Assembly: GCA_903904855.1 (NCBI GenBank)
Contig: CAIVEH010000178.1
Span: 1-34,065, forward strand
Origin: an uncultured Bacteroidota bacterium
Lineage (GTDB): Bacteria; Bacteroidota; Bacteroidia; Chitinophagales; Chitinophagaceae
Reading direction: 5' to 3'
Length of the DNA stretch: 34,065 nt
Notes under the pieces: model-generated
Seen by the model: the letters and a program-made list of their open reading frames with translations, nothing else
Told to the model about the DNA's origin: nothing
Database searches by the model: none
Translations under genes and position numbers: made by a program
Shown here: positions 1 through 6,113 of the stretch, piece by piece
Position numbering within the stretch: the first letter of the stretch is position 1
Layout: every line of letters starts with the position of its first letter

Positions 1-1
1 A

Positions 2-160
2 ATAGGCAAGTATATGCTTACCTATGACGACACCAAAGAAATCAGAGGTTTAGCTGATAAGTATAATTTGCCATATAGATCAATACCAATGAAAACAACA
101 CATCATCTCGAGAAGAACGAATTAATAATCGCTGATAATTTTGATTGGTGGAAAATGTAA
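2..160 (+). CDS. Probable D12-class DNA adenine methylase, C-terminal fragment
   Basis: An open frame enters from the left edge and ends at TAA 158-160, giving the last 52 residues of a protein. The fragment reads YMLTYDDTKEIRGLADKYNL and later ELIIADNF. This resembles the C-terminal strand-helix-strand of D12-class N6-adenine methyltransferases, where a K/Y-(W/M)-(L/I)-(L/V)-(S/T)-Y-D(D/N) segment precedes 'EIR.LY..Y', a 'YS/RS' turn and a final 'ELLI' strand. The catalytic DPPY motif and the SAM-binding loop would lie outside the window, so the assignment rests only on this tail pattern and is tentative. The gene would modify adenine in DNA, either as a restriction-modification partner or as an orphan methylase. 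A strong inverted repeat follows 35 bp downstream. Confidence 0.45.
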   Translation: MGKYMLTYDDTKEIRGLADKYNLPYRSIPMKTTHHLEKNELIIADNFDWWKM

Positions 161-194
161 GTTCAATTGAGCATTACTATTTATCTCCTGGCTA

Positions 195-215
195 ATCGGG
201 ATTTGCTATCCCGAT
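195..215. terminator. Perfect 8-bp hairpin after the methylase-like gene
   Basis: ATCGGGAT (195-202) and ATCCCGAT (208-215) are perfect reverse complements around a 5-nt loop. The hairpin lies 35 bp after the stop at 160. There is no clean T-tract right behind it, so it may be a weak terminator or part of the repeat unit that follows at 241. A related ATCCCGA/TCGGG hairpin also sits next to the second repeat copy (1466-1482). Confidence 0.4.
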
Positions 216-240
216 CTAAATAGGATTGGATTTTTAATCC

Positions 241-296
241 CCCCTTAAGCGTAGTCTATAAAAAAAACAAAAAACGATGTTGGGCGTTAGTCTCCG
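241..296 (+). repeat. Dispersed intergenic repeat family 1, copy A
   Basis: This block has the order CCCCTTAAG, GTAGTCT, an A-rich run interrupted by a single C, then ACGATGTTGGGCGTTAGTC. The same order recurs at about 1412-1470 and 3359-3415 with point differences and small length changes in the A-run. All three copies are in the same orientation and lie only between genes. Confidence 0.7.
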
Positions 297-469
297 ACTA
301 CGCCCCGTCGGTAGCCATTCTCCAGAATGGCGTAAAAGGCGAGTTTGTAATGTTTATGCACCGGCTGTTCGTTAATAACGCTAGAATCAACTATATCCAT
401 ATCAATGCTCCTGAAGAATTTCTAAAAGACATTTTATCAAATCGACATTATAAATCGGTATTGGTAATC

Positions 470-530
470 TTTGCGGCCTTAAAAATGACATTTGCATATT
501 GCGCCTTCGCGCCTTAGCGTGAGATTTTTT
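470..530 (+). repeat. Dispersed intergenic repeat family 2, copy 1
   Basis: This copy contains TTTGCGGCCTTAA, then ATTGCGCCTTCGCGCCT and GCGTGAGA. A diverged copy with the same order of blocks (TTTGCGGTCTTAA, ATTGCACCTTTGCGCCT, GCGTGAGA) lies at about 4831-4907. The spacing between the first two blocks differs, so these are related but not identical elements. Confidence 0.5.
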
Positions 531-558
531 CGTGCCGCTATTTATAGTCTATTCGGTA

Positions 559-882
559 TTATCCGGCAATCTCAATACCGGTTCTGAGGATTTCTTCTAC
601 AAATGGATCACTGTCCGGTGTGAAATCTTTAGTGTTATATGTACGAGGCTGGATATTCATTTCTGAGCGGTTAACCAGAGTCCTGGCAAATAGCTTAACA
701 TCCTCAAAACCGATACCTATAAATTCATCTGCTACAAATGCTACATCTATATCGCTCCATTCAGTCTGCTTGTTTCTGGAATAAGAGCCATAGAGTACCA
801 CATTAGTAAGATGTATACCAGAGAGTTTCATTTCTGAAGCCAGTTTTTTGAGTTGGCTGATCACAGCTTTTTGAGTAAGCAT
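559..882 (-). CDS. MNT-type nucleotidyltransferase (MntA-like antitoxin)
   Basis: This is a 107-residue minimal nucleotidyltransferase-fold protein. The signature GSX10DXD is exact: G32-S33, then ten residues, then D44-I45-D46, preceded by the strand VVLYGSYS. In the HEPN-MNT toxin-antitoxin family (for example HepT-MntA) the MNT partner transfers AMP from ATP onto its HEPN toxin and so silences it. The two aspartates bind the metal. Its start overlaps the end of the upstream HEPN frame by 22 bp, which is the usual layout of a translationally coupled pair. The length is normal for the family and both active-site aspartates are present, so the gene looks intact. Its partner appears damaged (see 861-1181). 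The cellular substrate is inferred from the family. Confidence 0.85.
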   Translation of the reverse strand: MLTQKAVISQLKKLASEMKLSGIHLTNVVLYGSYSRNKQTEWSDIDVAFVADEFIGIGFEDVKLFARTLVNRSEMNIQPRTYNTKDFTPDSDPFVEEILRTGIEIAG

Positions 883-1181
883 TTTCTTAAGGTGTTTACC
901 TGTTCAAGAATTTTTTTGGTTTGTACTGATTTGTATTTTTTGAATAACTCAAGTTTGTAATCAGGATATCGCCCTTCCAATTGAAAATGGTTCATGATAG
1001 CCAGAAAATCCTTATCCTCCACAGGCAAATCAAGGTTGGTTTTAGCAATAATCAGTAATAGATTATGAATCTTTGGTGGAAAATTGCTCTCATTATCCTT
1101 CACCCAATGGGCTTTGCACAATTTTTCCAAAACAAGTTGAGCGAAAAATAAAGAATGAAGGTATGCCTTTGCTTTAACCAT
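861..1181 (-). CDS. HEPN domain protein (HepT-like), N-terminally interrupted
   Basis: This is a 106-residue HEPN-fold protein of the PF05168 type. It shows the helix FFAQLVLEKLCKAHWV (the 'hALvLEKlLKA' pattern of the family) and the typical GRYPDYK segment near residue 71. HEPN proteins paired with MNT are usually RNase toxins or targets of AMPylation. The frame starts at ATG 1179-1181, but the conserved first helix of the family lies upstream in the same frame, in a segment reading TYWVKTAEKDWEAI. The two are separated by one in-frame TAA at 1185-1187 (read on the minus strand), where a Gln or Glu would be expected. A GTG at 1248-1250 could start the full version. I see no RX4-6H catalytic motif. 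The gene is therefore either broken or a shortened HEPN. It overlaps the MNT gene by 22 bp. Confidence 0.75.
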   Translation of the reverse strand: MVKAKAYLHSLFFAQLVLEKLCKAHWVKDNESNFPPKIHNLLLIIAKTNLDLPVEDKDFLAIMNHFQLEGRYPDYKLELFKKYKSVQTKKILEQVNTLRKCLLKKL

Positions 1182-1411
1182 TGATTAGATTGCTTCCCAG
1201 TCCTTTTCAGCGGTCTTCACCCAGTATGTTATGTGTTCATCCTTAGTCACCCGATTATTTTTTTTACCATCATTATTTACAAAAGTAATTAAAATATGCA
1301 ATTCTTATTTTGCAACTTTGAGTTACACTTTGGCGAAGGTCTGTAGCAAAGCTAGGTGCTTAGCCGATATGTGTTTACGCCATTTCTATAGCTTGCACCT
1401 GGATTTTCCAA

Positions 1412-1470
1412 CCCCTTTTAGTTTAGTTTGCAAAAAAAAACAAAAAAACGATATTGGGTGTTAATCCCGA
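1412..1470 (+). repeat. Dispersed intergenic repeat family 1, copy B
   Basis: This is the most diverged of the three copies: CCCCTTTTAG, TTTAGTTTGC, a run of nine A, one C, seven A, then CGATATTGGGTGTTAATCCC. It runs into a small hairpin, CCCGAT (1466-1471) and ATCGGG (1477-1482). It lies between the HEPN frame and the end of the T9SS protein gene. Confidence 0.6.
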
Positions 1471-1536
1471 TTTTTCATCGGGTATAGCATCAGGAGTGGG
1501 GAGGATTGCTATTTATCAAGCAAAAAATGAGATGAA

Positions 1537-3288
1537 TTACATCTTTACAAATTGCCGGGTAATGATACCACTTACGCCTCTTAAGGTAACAAAATAGATA
1601 CCCCTAGGCAATGATTGTATATTCACCTGTTGGTTTCCCAAACTGATCGATTTTTGGATCAGTTGCAGGCCCAGGCTATTGGTTATGCTCAGACTGTTGA
1701 AATCACTATTTCCGGTTACAATATTCAATTCATCTTTAGCAGGGTTAGGAGATAGGATAATTGTATTTCCATTATTGATAGTTTCAACCTTCGTGGGTTT
1801 GGCTATAATATTCTCAACAGTATTGGTCATCACAACCGCATTGTAATCGAAATAAATACCCGCCTCATTGTATATTTTTGTTCCGGGCGGCAGTGTTGCT
1901 TTAGAATTAACTGTAAAGATAATAGCGCCACTACATTGGTCATGATGGCTGCTGTCAAGCAGATTGATTCCGGGGAAATCAAATTTTATTATGTTATGTC
2001 CGCCTGTGTTTTTCATAGCGATATTCATTTTAGCGGAAGCCATCAGCAGTTTTAGTGATTTAACATCAACGTAATCAGAAAGCGTATCATAAACACTGAT
2101 ATTGAAGGCAGTGTCATTTCCTGTGTTTACAAAACTGATCGAATACCGCAGTTGTGTGCCGGCAGTAATAGTATCAACAGGAGACACCCACATTTCATTA
2201 GGATCACAACTTGCACGAATTGTATCTATTACAACTTCTATATTATTAAGTGTGTCGGAATCACCAGTAATTGGCGTTACAGTAAAGTGATTTTGAATAG
2301 TATCATGCGCTATTACAGGAAGAGAATTCAATGACTTAAAATAAATGGATTCAGGAGTTCGAGCAGTAATACCAGTAATGTTCCAAGTTAGGGTATTACC
2401 TAAATGAGTGAAAGGAAATGGGGTTGCACTTATATAAGCATACTTAGGGCTGATATTCATTTGGAGAGAACTATTTTTAGCCTGACACGAATAATTATTT
2501 ATATATATTTTGCCCGTCTGATCGGTTAATTCGGTAACAGATATAATTGCATAAACGGAGAGATCAAAAGCTGTAGTTCCTGAACATTTCATGCCAAAAT
2601 ATTTTTTGGGGTAATTACTGTAAGAAACCCCAATGGTATCAGATAAAACAGCGCTCAAAGGGCAGGTTATCATCATTCCATAAGGCATTGAAATTATCTG
2701 AAATGAATAAATATCTCCTGGTATACCAGAACAATTATAGTAAAAACCACTGGAGCAACAAACGGTGTCAACTATTGTACCATTTCGTTTTACTTGAATA
2801 TTGATCGGGAAACTGATAAATGGATCATTAATAGAATCATAGATACCAGTGCCGTTATTGTCAAGAAAAACTTCTATAGGTAAAGTATAACTTGGTGGAG
2901 TATTACAAGGTGAACTCAGTTCCAGATCATAGGTAACTGAATCGGAACTTACTCCGCTATACATCAGCGTATCGTTTGTTAAAGCAAATTTAACCGTATA
3001 CCTCCCAGGGAACGAATAGGCGTGAGATGCTGTTGTGTAATTATGTGGTGGATCAATATATGCCATATCAGGATTGCTTCCATCACCCCAAAAAACCCAT
3101 ACACCATAATTAGTACAATCTGTATTAATCACAAATTTTGCTGTATCGCAATTCAATCCAGGTATAGTATCTGTTCTCACAACTGAGGTAATATGATATT
3201 GCGCAGTTGCAGTGATTATATTGCAGATCATCATTATGATTAGCCCATAAAACAGTTTATTCATACAAATATCATTTTGGAAATGCAA
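1537..3288 (-). CDS. T9SS-exported protein with PKD-like and DUF7619-like domains
   Basis: This is a 583-residue secreted surface or extracellular protein. Met9 (position 3264) is the likely true start, because MNKLFYGLIIMMICN begins a clean signal peptide that ends before AQYH. A PKD-like immunoglobulin fold covers roughly residues 40-125, with WGDGS and HAYSFPGRYTVKF. The middle part, roughly 130-350, is beta-rich and unassigned. At about 360-500 lies the Bacteroidota module beginning with the CDPNE pattern and continuing LRYSISFVNTGNDTAFNISV, ending in YFDYNAVVMTNTV (DUF7619-like). The last 75 or so residues are a type A T9SS sorting domain, with SPNPAKDELNI and GIYFVTL. T9SS removes this tail as the protein crosses the outer membrane. 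The gene stands alone between two toxin-antitoxin-like loci. No enzymatic domain is visible, so adhesion or a structural role is only an inference. Confidence 0.8.
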   Translation of the reverse strand: MHFQNDICMNKLFYGLIIMMICNIITATAQYHITSVVRTDTIPGLNCDTAKFVINTDCTNYGVWVFWGDGSNPDMAYIDPPHNYTTASHAYSFPGRYTVKFALTNDTLMYSGVSSDSVTYDLELSSPCNTPPSYTLPIEVFLDNNGTGIYDSINDPFISFPINIQVKRNGTIVDTVCCSSGFYYNCSGIPGDIYSFQIISMPYGMMITCPLSAVLSDTIGVSYSNYPKKYFGMKCSGTTAFDLSVYAIISVTELTDQTGKIYINNYSCQAKNSSLQMNISPKYAYISATPFPFTHLGNTLTWNITGITARTPESIYFKSLNSLPVIAHDTIQNHFTVTPITGDSDTLNNIEVVIDTIRASCDPNEMWVSPVDTITAGTQLRYSISFVNTGNDTAFNISVYDTLSDYVDVKSLKLLMASAKMNIAMKNTGGHNIIKFDFPGINLLDSSHHDQCSGAIIFTVNSKATLPPGTKIYNEAGIYFDYNAVVMTNTVENIIAKPTKVETINNGNTIILSPNPAKDELNIVTGNSDFNSLSITNSLGLQLIQKSISLGNQQVNIQSLPRGIYFVTLRGVSGIITRQFVKM

Positions 3289-3358
3289 TAACTCTATTTA
3301 ATATTCAATCAAAATTACATAATTTTTCTGAAATTACTAACCTGGCTATAAACTATAT

Positions 3359-3415
3359 CCCCAAGTTAAGTGTAGTCTGCAAAAGAAACAAAAACGATGT
3401 TGGGCTTAAGTCCCC
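3359..3415 (+). repeat. Dispersed intergenic repeat family 1, copy C
   Basis: The copy reads CCCCAAGTTAAG, TGTAGTCTGC, AAAAGAAACAAAAA, then CGATGTTGGGCTTAAGTCCC. It is the closest match to copy A at 241-296. It lies between the T9SS protein and the VapBC-type pair. Confidence 0.65.
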
Positions 3416-3530
3416 TCTGGTCAAAGGCCGCAATCTTTTAAAAAAAAGCACTGGTCGCAGCCCGCTTCCCTTTTATTTGTAGACCCTCTGCCGTATCCTC
3501 ATTTTACCCAAACTGAATAAAAATTAGTCT

Positions 3531-3538
3531 TACCTTTG
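3531..3538 (+). promoter_or_regulatory. Bacteroidota -7 element (TACCTTTG) before the antitoxin gene
   Basis: TACCTTTG matches the Bacteroidota TAnnTTTG -7 consensus and lies 17 bp before ATG 3556. No clear TTTG -33 element is present about 20 bp upstream, so the promoter may be moderate or regulated. This suits an autoregulated toxin-antitoxin operon. Confidence 0.5.
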
Positions 3539-3555
3539 TACAATAATTATATATC

Positions 3556-3777
3556 ATGAGCGCTGCACAAATTGAAAGCCTGATCATTCAAAAATCAAAA
3601 GGGCTACCGGCAGAAATGCTACAGGAAGTACTTGATTTTATGGATTTCCTGAAATTCAAAAAATTAACGCCCAAAACAGATTCTATCCAATCCGCTCTAT
3701 CAGATTTGAATGTTTCTGAAGTCGGGCATCTTGAAGAAGAGTTTATGGACTATAAATCTGTCTATCCGAATGAATAG
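3556..3777 (+). CDS. DUF2281-type antitoxin of a VapBC-like pair
   Basis: This is a 73-residue small acidic protein. The N-terminal half, LPAEMLQEVLDFMDFLKFKK, matches the DUF2281 pattern (LP.El..EvldFv.FL), a family often encoded directly upstream of PIN-domain toxins. The tail (residues 42-73) is acidic and likely wraps the toxin. The gene has a -7 element 17 bp upstream. Its stop TAG (3775-3777) overlaps the start of the PIN gene by 8 bp, which indicates translational coupling. Antitoxins of this type bind the PIN toxin and often the operon's own promoter. The DNA-binding part is not obvious here, so autoregulation is inferred. Confidence 0.7.
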   Translation: MSAAQIESLIIQKSKGLPAEMLQEVLDFMDFLKFKKLTPKTDSIQSALSDLNVSEVGHLEEEFMDYKSVYPNE

Positions 3778-4174
3778 TGCACTAGAATGTTTTGTAACAG
3801 ATACAATGGCGCTTGTATTGTGGATAGAAAAAAGGAAAATGCCGGCAACCGTAAAATCTCTTTTCACCAAAGCAGAAAATAATTTGGTTAAGTTGTATAT
3901 CCCGGGAATGGTGCTTGCAGAAATAGGGTATCTGTCCGAAAGAAACAGAATTGATATTACACTAACAGATGTTTCAGTCCAGCTAAAAAAATACAACAAT
4001 GTCGTAGTTCACCCGATGGATTTGGAAGTAGTGCGTACTGCCTTTGAAATAAAAGATATCGCTGAATTACACGATCGCCTCATAGCTGCCACAGGAAGAT
4101 TACTTGCTTATCCTGTAATTACCAATGACCCTGTTATCATCGCCTCTGAATTTGTATCAACCGTATGGGGTTAA
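3770..4174 (+). CDS. PIN-domain ribonuclease toxin (VapC-like)
   Basis: This is a 134-residue PIN protein when started at ATG 3770. An in-frame ATG at 3710 would place 20 extra residues inside the antitoxin gene, so 3770 is preferred. The first acidic residue lies in FVTDTMALVLW (the 'YvlDT.all.wl' pattern), the second in MVLAEIGYL, and the third region is AELHDRLIAATGRLL followed by ITNDPVI, whose Asp completes the metal site. PIN toxins cut RNA, often tRNA or rRNA, using Mg2+ or Mn2+ held by these acids. The gene overlaps the upstream DUF2281 antitoxin by 8 bp. All key acids are present and the length is normal, so the pair looks intact. The target RNA cannot be told from sequence. Confidence 0.85.
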   Translation: MNSALECFVTDTMALVLWIEKRKMPATVKSLFTKAENNLVKLYIPGMVLAEIGYLSERNRIDITLTDVSVQLKKYNNVVVHPMDLEVVRTAFEIKDIAELHDRLIAATGRLLAYPVITNDPVIIASEFVSTVWG

Positions 4175-4330
4175 CCGATTTAGTCTGCTACGAGGCTCCT
4201 CGCCCCGTACCATTCGACGTCTCCCGACTGCAAAGCCAGCCGGGGACTCGCCTGTGATTTTGACACAAAAGCTGATCTGCCTTCCTGCCGCCTCCAAAAT
4301 CACCCTTTAACATTCTGTTTACTCAATTAA

Positions 4331-4362
4331 TTTGGAAATAACAATCGTCAGTTTTACCTTTA
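4331..4362 (+). promoter_or_regulatory. Orphan promoter-like site (TTTG, 20 bp, TACCTTTA)
   Basis: TTTG (4331-4334) and TACCTTTA (4355-4362) are separated by 20 bp. This is close to the TTTG/TAnnTTTG consensus except for the final A. The only reading frame directly after it is 13 codons long. It could drive a small RNA or be a remnant of a lost gene. Confidence 0.3.
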
Positions 4363-4550
4363 TGCCAAATTTAATCGATAAAACCAACAAATCTAACTAT
4401 TAAACAAACAAAAATCCAAAATATTTGCCACAAATTCGCTTTTAGAACCCCAAATTATAATCCCGAAAATCATTCTTCGTGCGACCTAGCTTTTACAGCG
4501 AAGGAGCATTAATCCTGGAAATCCTCTATTCCTGAAAATCTTGTTCAAAA

Positions 4551-4671
4551 AAAATTATACCCGATTATACCTAAATATACCTTTTTATACCTTTTTATAC
4601 CTTTTTATACCCTTTTATACCCTTTTATACCTTTTTATACCCTTTTATACCTGATTATACCCTAATTATAC
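4551..4671. repeat. Tandem array of 10-bp units ending in ATAC
   Basis: Eleven consecutive 10-bp units (4551-4660), each ending in ATAC, are followed by one 11-bp unit (4661-4671). Most units read CTTTTTATAC or CCTTTTATAC. The outer ones are more diverged: AAAATTATAC, CCGATTATAC, CTAAATATAC, CTGATTATAC. The period equals about one DNA helical turn, so each TATAC faces the same side of the helix and the T-runs are phased. It is not a CRISPR, because the units are far too short and there are no spacers. Confidence 0.9.
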
Positions 4672-4830
4672 CCTATTATTCATAATATTTAATCGCTATA
4701 AAATATGATAAACAACGCACTAAGCATTATAAATAAATAAACATAGTTTCAATTATACCCAAATCCTAAAATTACTAGTTTTATTTTATACTCCTCGCCA
4801 GCTAAAAGTGTGCATTTCCTGCATTGACGG

Positions 4831-4907
4831 TTTTGCGGTCTTAACATATGGGCTGCTTATTCTCAGTTACTTTGATTGCACCTTTGCGCCTCCGCGTGAG
4901 ACATTTC
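4831..4907 (+). repeat. Dispersed intergenic repeat family 2, copy 2
   Basis: This copy contains TTTGCGGTCTTAA, then ATTGCACCTTTGCGCCT and GCGTGAGA, in the same order as at about 470-530. The GCGCC...GCGTGAGA block is the best conserved part. Confidence 0.5.
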
Positions 4908-4972
4908 AATCTGGCGTAGTCTGTAGCCCCACCCAATAAAAACATTTAATGACCTAAATCATTCGTCTCTTA

Positions 4973-5003
4973 TTTGCTATTGGCAGCAATAATCTTACTT
5001 TTG
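4973..5003 (+). promoter_or_regulatory. sucD promoter, Bacteroidota consensus
   Basis: TTTG (4973-4976) and TACTTTTG (4996-5003) are separated by 19 bp. This matches the primary sigma factor consensus of Bacteroidota (TTTG, about 19-20 bp, TAnnTTTG). The expected start of transcription is about 20 nt before ATG 5030, giving a short leader without a Shine-Dalgarno sequence. Confidence 0.8.
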
Positions 5004-5029
5004 CACCTTCTTAATCAATAATAGCGCTC

Positions 5030-5908
5030 ATGTCTGTTTTAGTCAATAAGAATTCAAAGGTTATTGTTCAGGGTTTTACGGGTACCGAGGGTACTTTTCA
5101 TGCTACCCAGATGATTGAATATGGTACCAATGTGGTAGGTGGTGTTACACCTGGCAAGGGTGGCAGCAAGCACCTGGATGTGCCTGTTTTCAATACAGTG
5201 CAGGATGCTGTTGATGGCACCGGCGCTGATACTTCTATCATTTTTGTGCCACCGGCTTTTGCTGCTGATGCGGTAATGGAAGCTGCCGATGCAGGTATAA
5301 AGGTAATCATCTGTATTACAGAAGGTATACCAGTTCAGGATATGGTTAAGGCTCGTGAATACATCAAGGGCCGCGACTGCAGGCTGGTTGGACCAAACTG
5401 TCCGGGTGTAATAACTGCAGGTGAGGCTAAAGTAGGTATTATGCCGGGTTTTGTGTTTAAACCAGGCCGTATCGGTGTTGTATCAAAATCAGGTACACTT
5501 ACCTATGAAGCAGCTGATCAGGCAGTTAAAGCCGGTATGGGTATTTCCACTGCCATAGGCATAGGCGGCGACCCGATCATCGGCACCACTACCAAGGAAG
5601 CAGTAGAACTGCTGATGAACGATCCGGAAACTGATGGCATCATCATGATAGGGGAGATAGGCGGTAATATGGAGGCTGAAGCTGCACGCTGGCTGAAGGA
5701 TAATATGCGCAAACCTGTGGTGGGCTTTATAGCAGGGCAAACTGCTCCGGCTGGTCGCAGAATGGGCCATGCGGGCGCTATCATTGGTGGCGCTGATGAT
5801 ACTGCTGCTGCCAAAATGAAGATCATGCGCGAGTGCGGCATACACGTAGTAGACAGCCCTGCGAATATCGGTAAAATGATGGCAGAGGTGCTTGGTGTAA
5901 AGGCTTAA
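5030..5908 (+). CDS. sucD: Succinyl-CoA synthetase (ADP-forming) alpha subunit
   Basis: This is a 292-residue full-length SucD. In the TCA cycle it pairs with SucC to convert succinyl-CoA, ADP and phosphate to succinate, CoA and ATP in the cytosol. The N-terminal CoA-binding Rossmann domain begins [20 protein letters not shown] and carries the [10 protein letters not shown] loop. The C-terminal ligase domain has GPNCPGVI and [10 protein letters not shown]. The phosphorylated histidine is H247 in [12 protein letters not shown] consensus promoter lies 27 bp upstream and an intrinsic terminator follows, so the gene is transcribed alone. sucC is not adjacent here, which means the beta subunit must be encoded elsewhere. 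No abnormality is seen. Confidence 0.97.
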   Translation: MSVLVNKNSKVIVQGFTGTEGTFHATQMIEYGTNVVGGVTPGKGGSKHLDVPVFNTVQDAVDGTGADTSIIFVPPAFAADAVMEAADAGIKVIICITEGIPVQDMVKAREYIKGRDCRLVGPNCPGVITAGEAKVGIMPGFVFKPGRIGVVSKSGTLTYEAADQAVKAGMGISTAIGIGGDPIIGTTTKEAVELLMNDPETDGIIMIGEIGGNMEAEAARWLKDNMRKPVVGFIAGQTAPAGRRMGHAGAIIGGADDTAAAKMKIMRECGIHVVDSPANIGKMMAEVLGVKA

Positions 5909-5952
5909 TTGCTCAATAGCTCAATAAAGTAATGATGTTATAATTGAATATT

Positions 5953-5982
5953 AAATCCCCTGATTTTTTGGGGATTTTTTTT
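5953..5982 (+). terminator. Intrinsic terminator after sucD
   Basis: AAATCCCC (5953-5960) and GGGGATTT (5970-5977) form a perfect 8-bp stem with a 9-nt loop, followed by a T-run to 5982. It starts 45 bp after the sucD stop. Confidence 0.85.
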
Positions 5983-6113
5983 GAGATAGAAAATTAGATA
6001 AGTTTAAATATCTTTAGGGCAGTTTGAAAAAATATGGATTAACAATGTTTTAATAAAATGTGGTCTCTATATTGAACTTATCTGGTATCAAAGCAATTTT
6101 AAAAATCAAAAAC

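Larger units (their letters stand above)
161..558. other. Non-coding region with repeat copies
   Basis: I see no convincing gene in these 398 bp. The region holds the hairpin at 195-215, copy A of dispersed repeat family 1 (about 241-296), a short perfect inverted repeat GCCATTCT-CC-AGAATGGC at 314-331, and copy 1 of dispersed repeat family 2 (about 470-530). A 37-codon frame on the minus strand (287-400) is too short and has no family resemblance. Confidence 0.6.
4175..5029. other. 855-bp non-coding region with phased TATAC array
   Basis: No credible gene is seen. From left to right the region contains a GC-richer stretch (about 4175-4310) with remnants of the TAGTCT/CGCCCCGT pattern also seen near 285-308, an orphan promoter-like site (4331-4362), the 10-bp TATAC array (4551-4671), a lone TTATACCC further on (about 4753), repeat family 2 copy 2 (about 4831-4907), a GCGTAGTCTGTAG remnant of repeat family 1 (about 4914-4926), and the sucD promoter. 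Confidence 0.6.

Noticed and set aside
287..400. 37-codon minus-strand frame starting MDIVDSSVINEQPV
   Set aside because: Too short, no family resemblance, and its 3' end runs into the dispersed repeat; kept only as a possible gene remnant.
1231..1464. 77-codon plus-strand frame
   Set aside because: Runs antisense over the HEPN extension and through the A-rich repeat; composition is not protein-like.
3700..3999. 99-codon minus-strand frame
   Set aside because: Antisense shadow of the antitoxin and PIN genes.
4125..4310. 61-codon plus-strand frame after the PIN gene
   Set aside because: Overlaps the PIN end in another frame and reads through repeat-like intergenic DNA without motifs.
4551..4671. 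Possible CRISPR array
   Set aside because: Units are 10 bp and contiguous with no spacers, and no cas genes are present.
5489..5845. Minus-strand frames of 107-118 codons
   Set aside because: Antisense to sucD, which is a certain gene.
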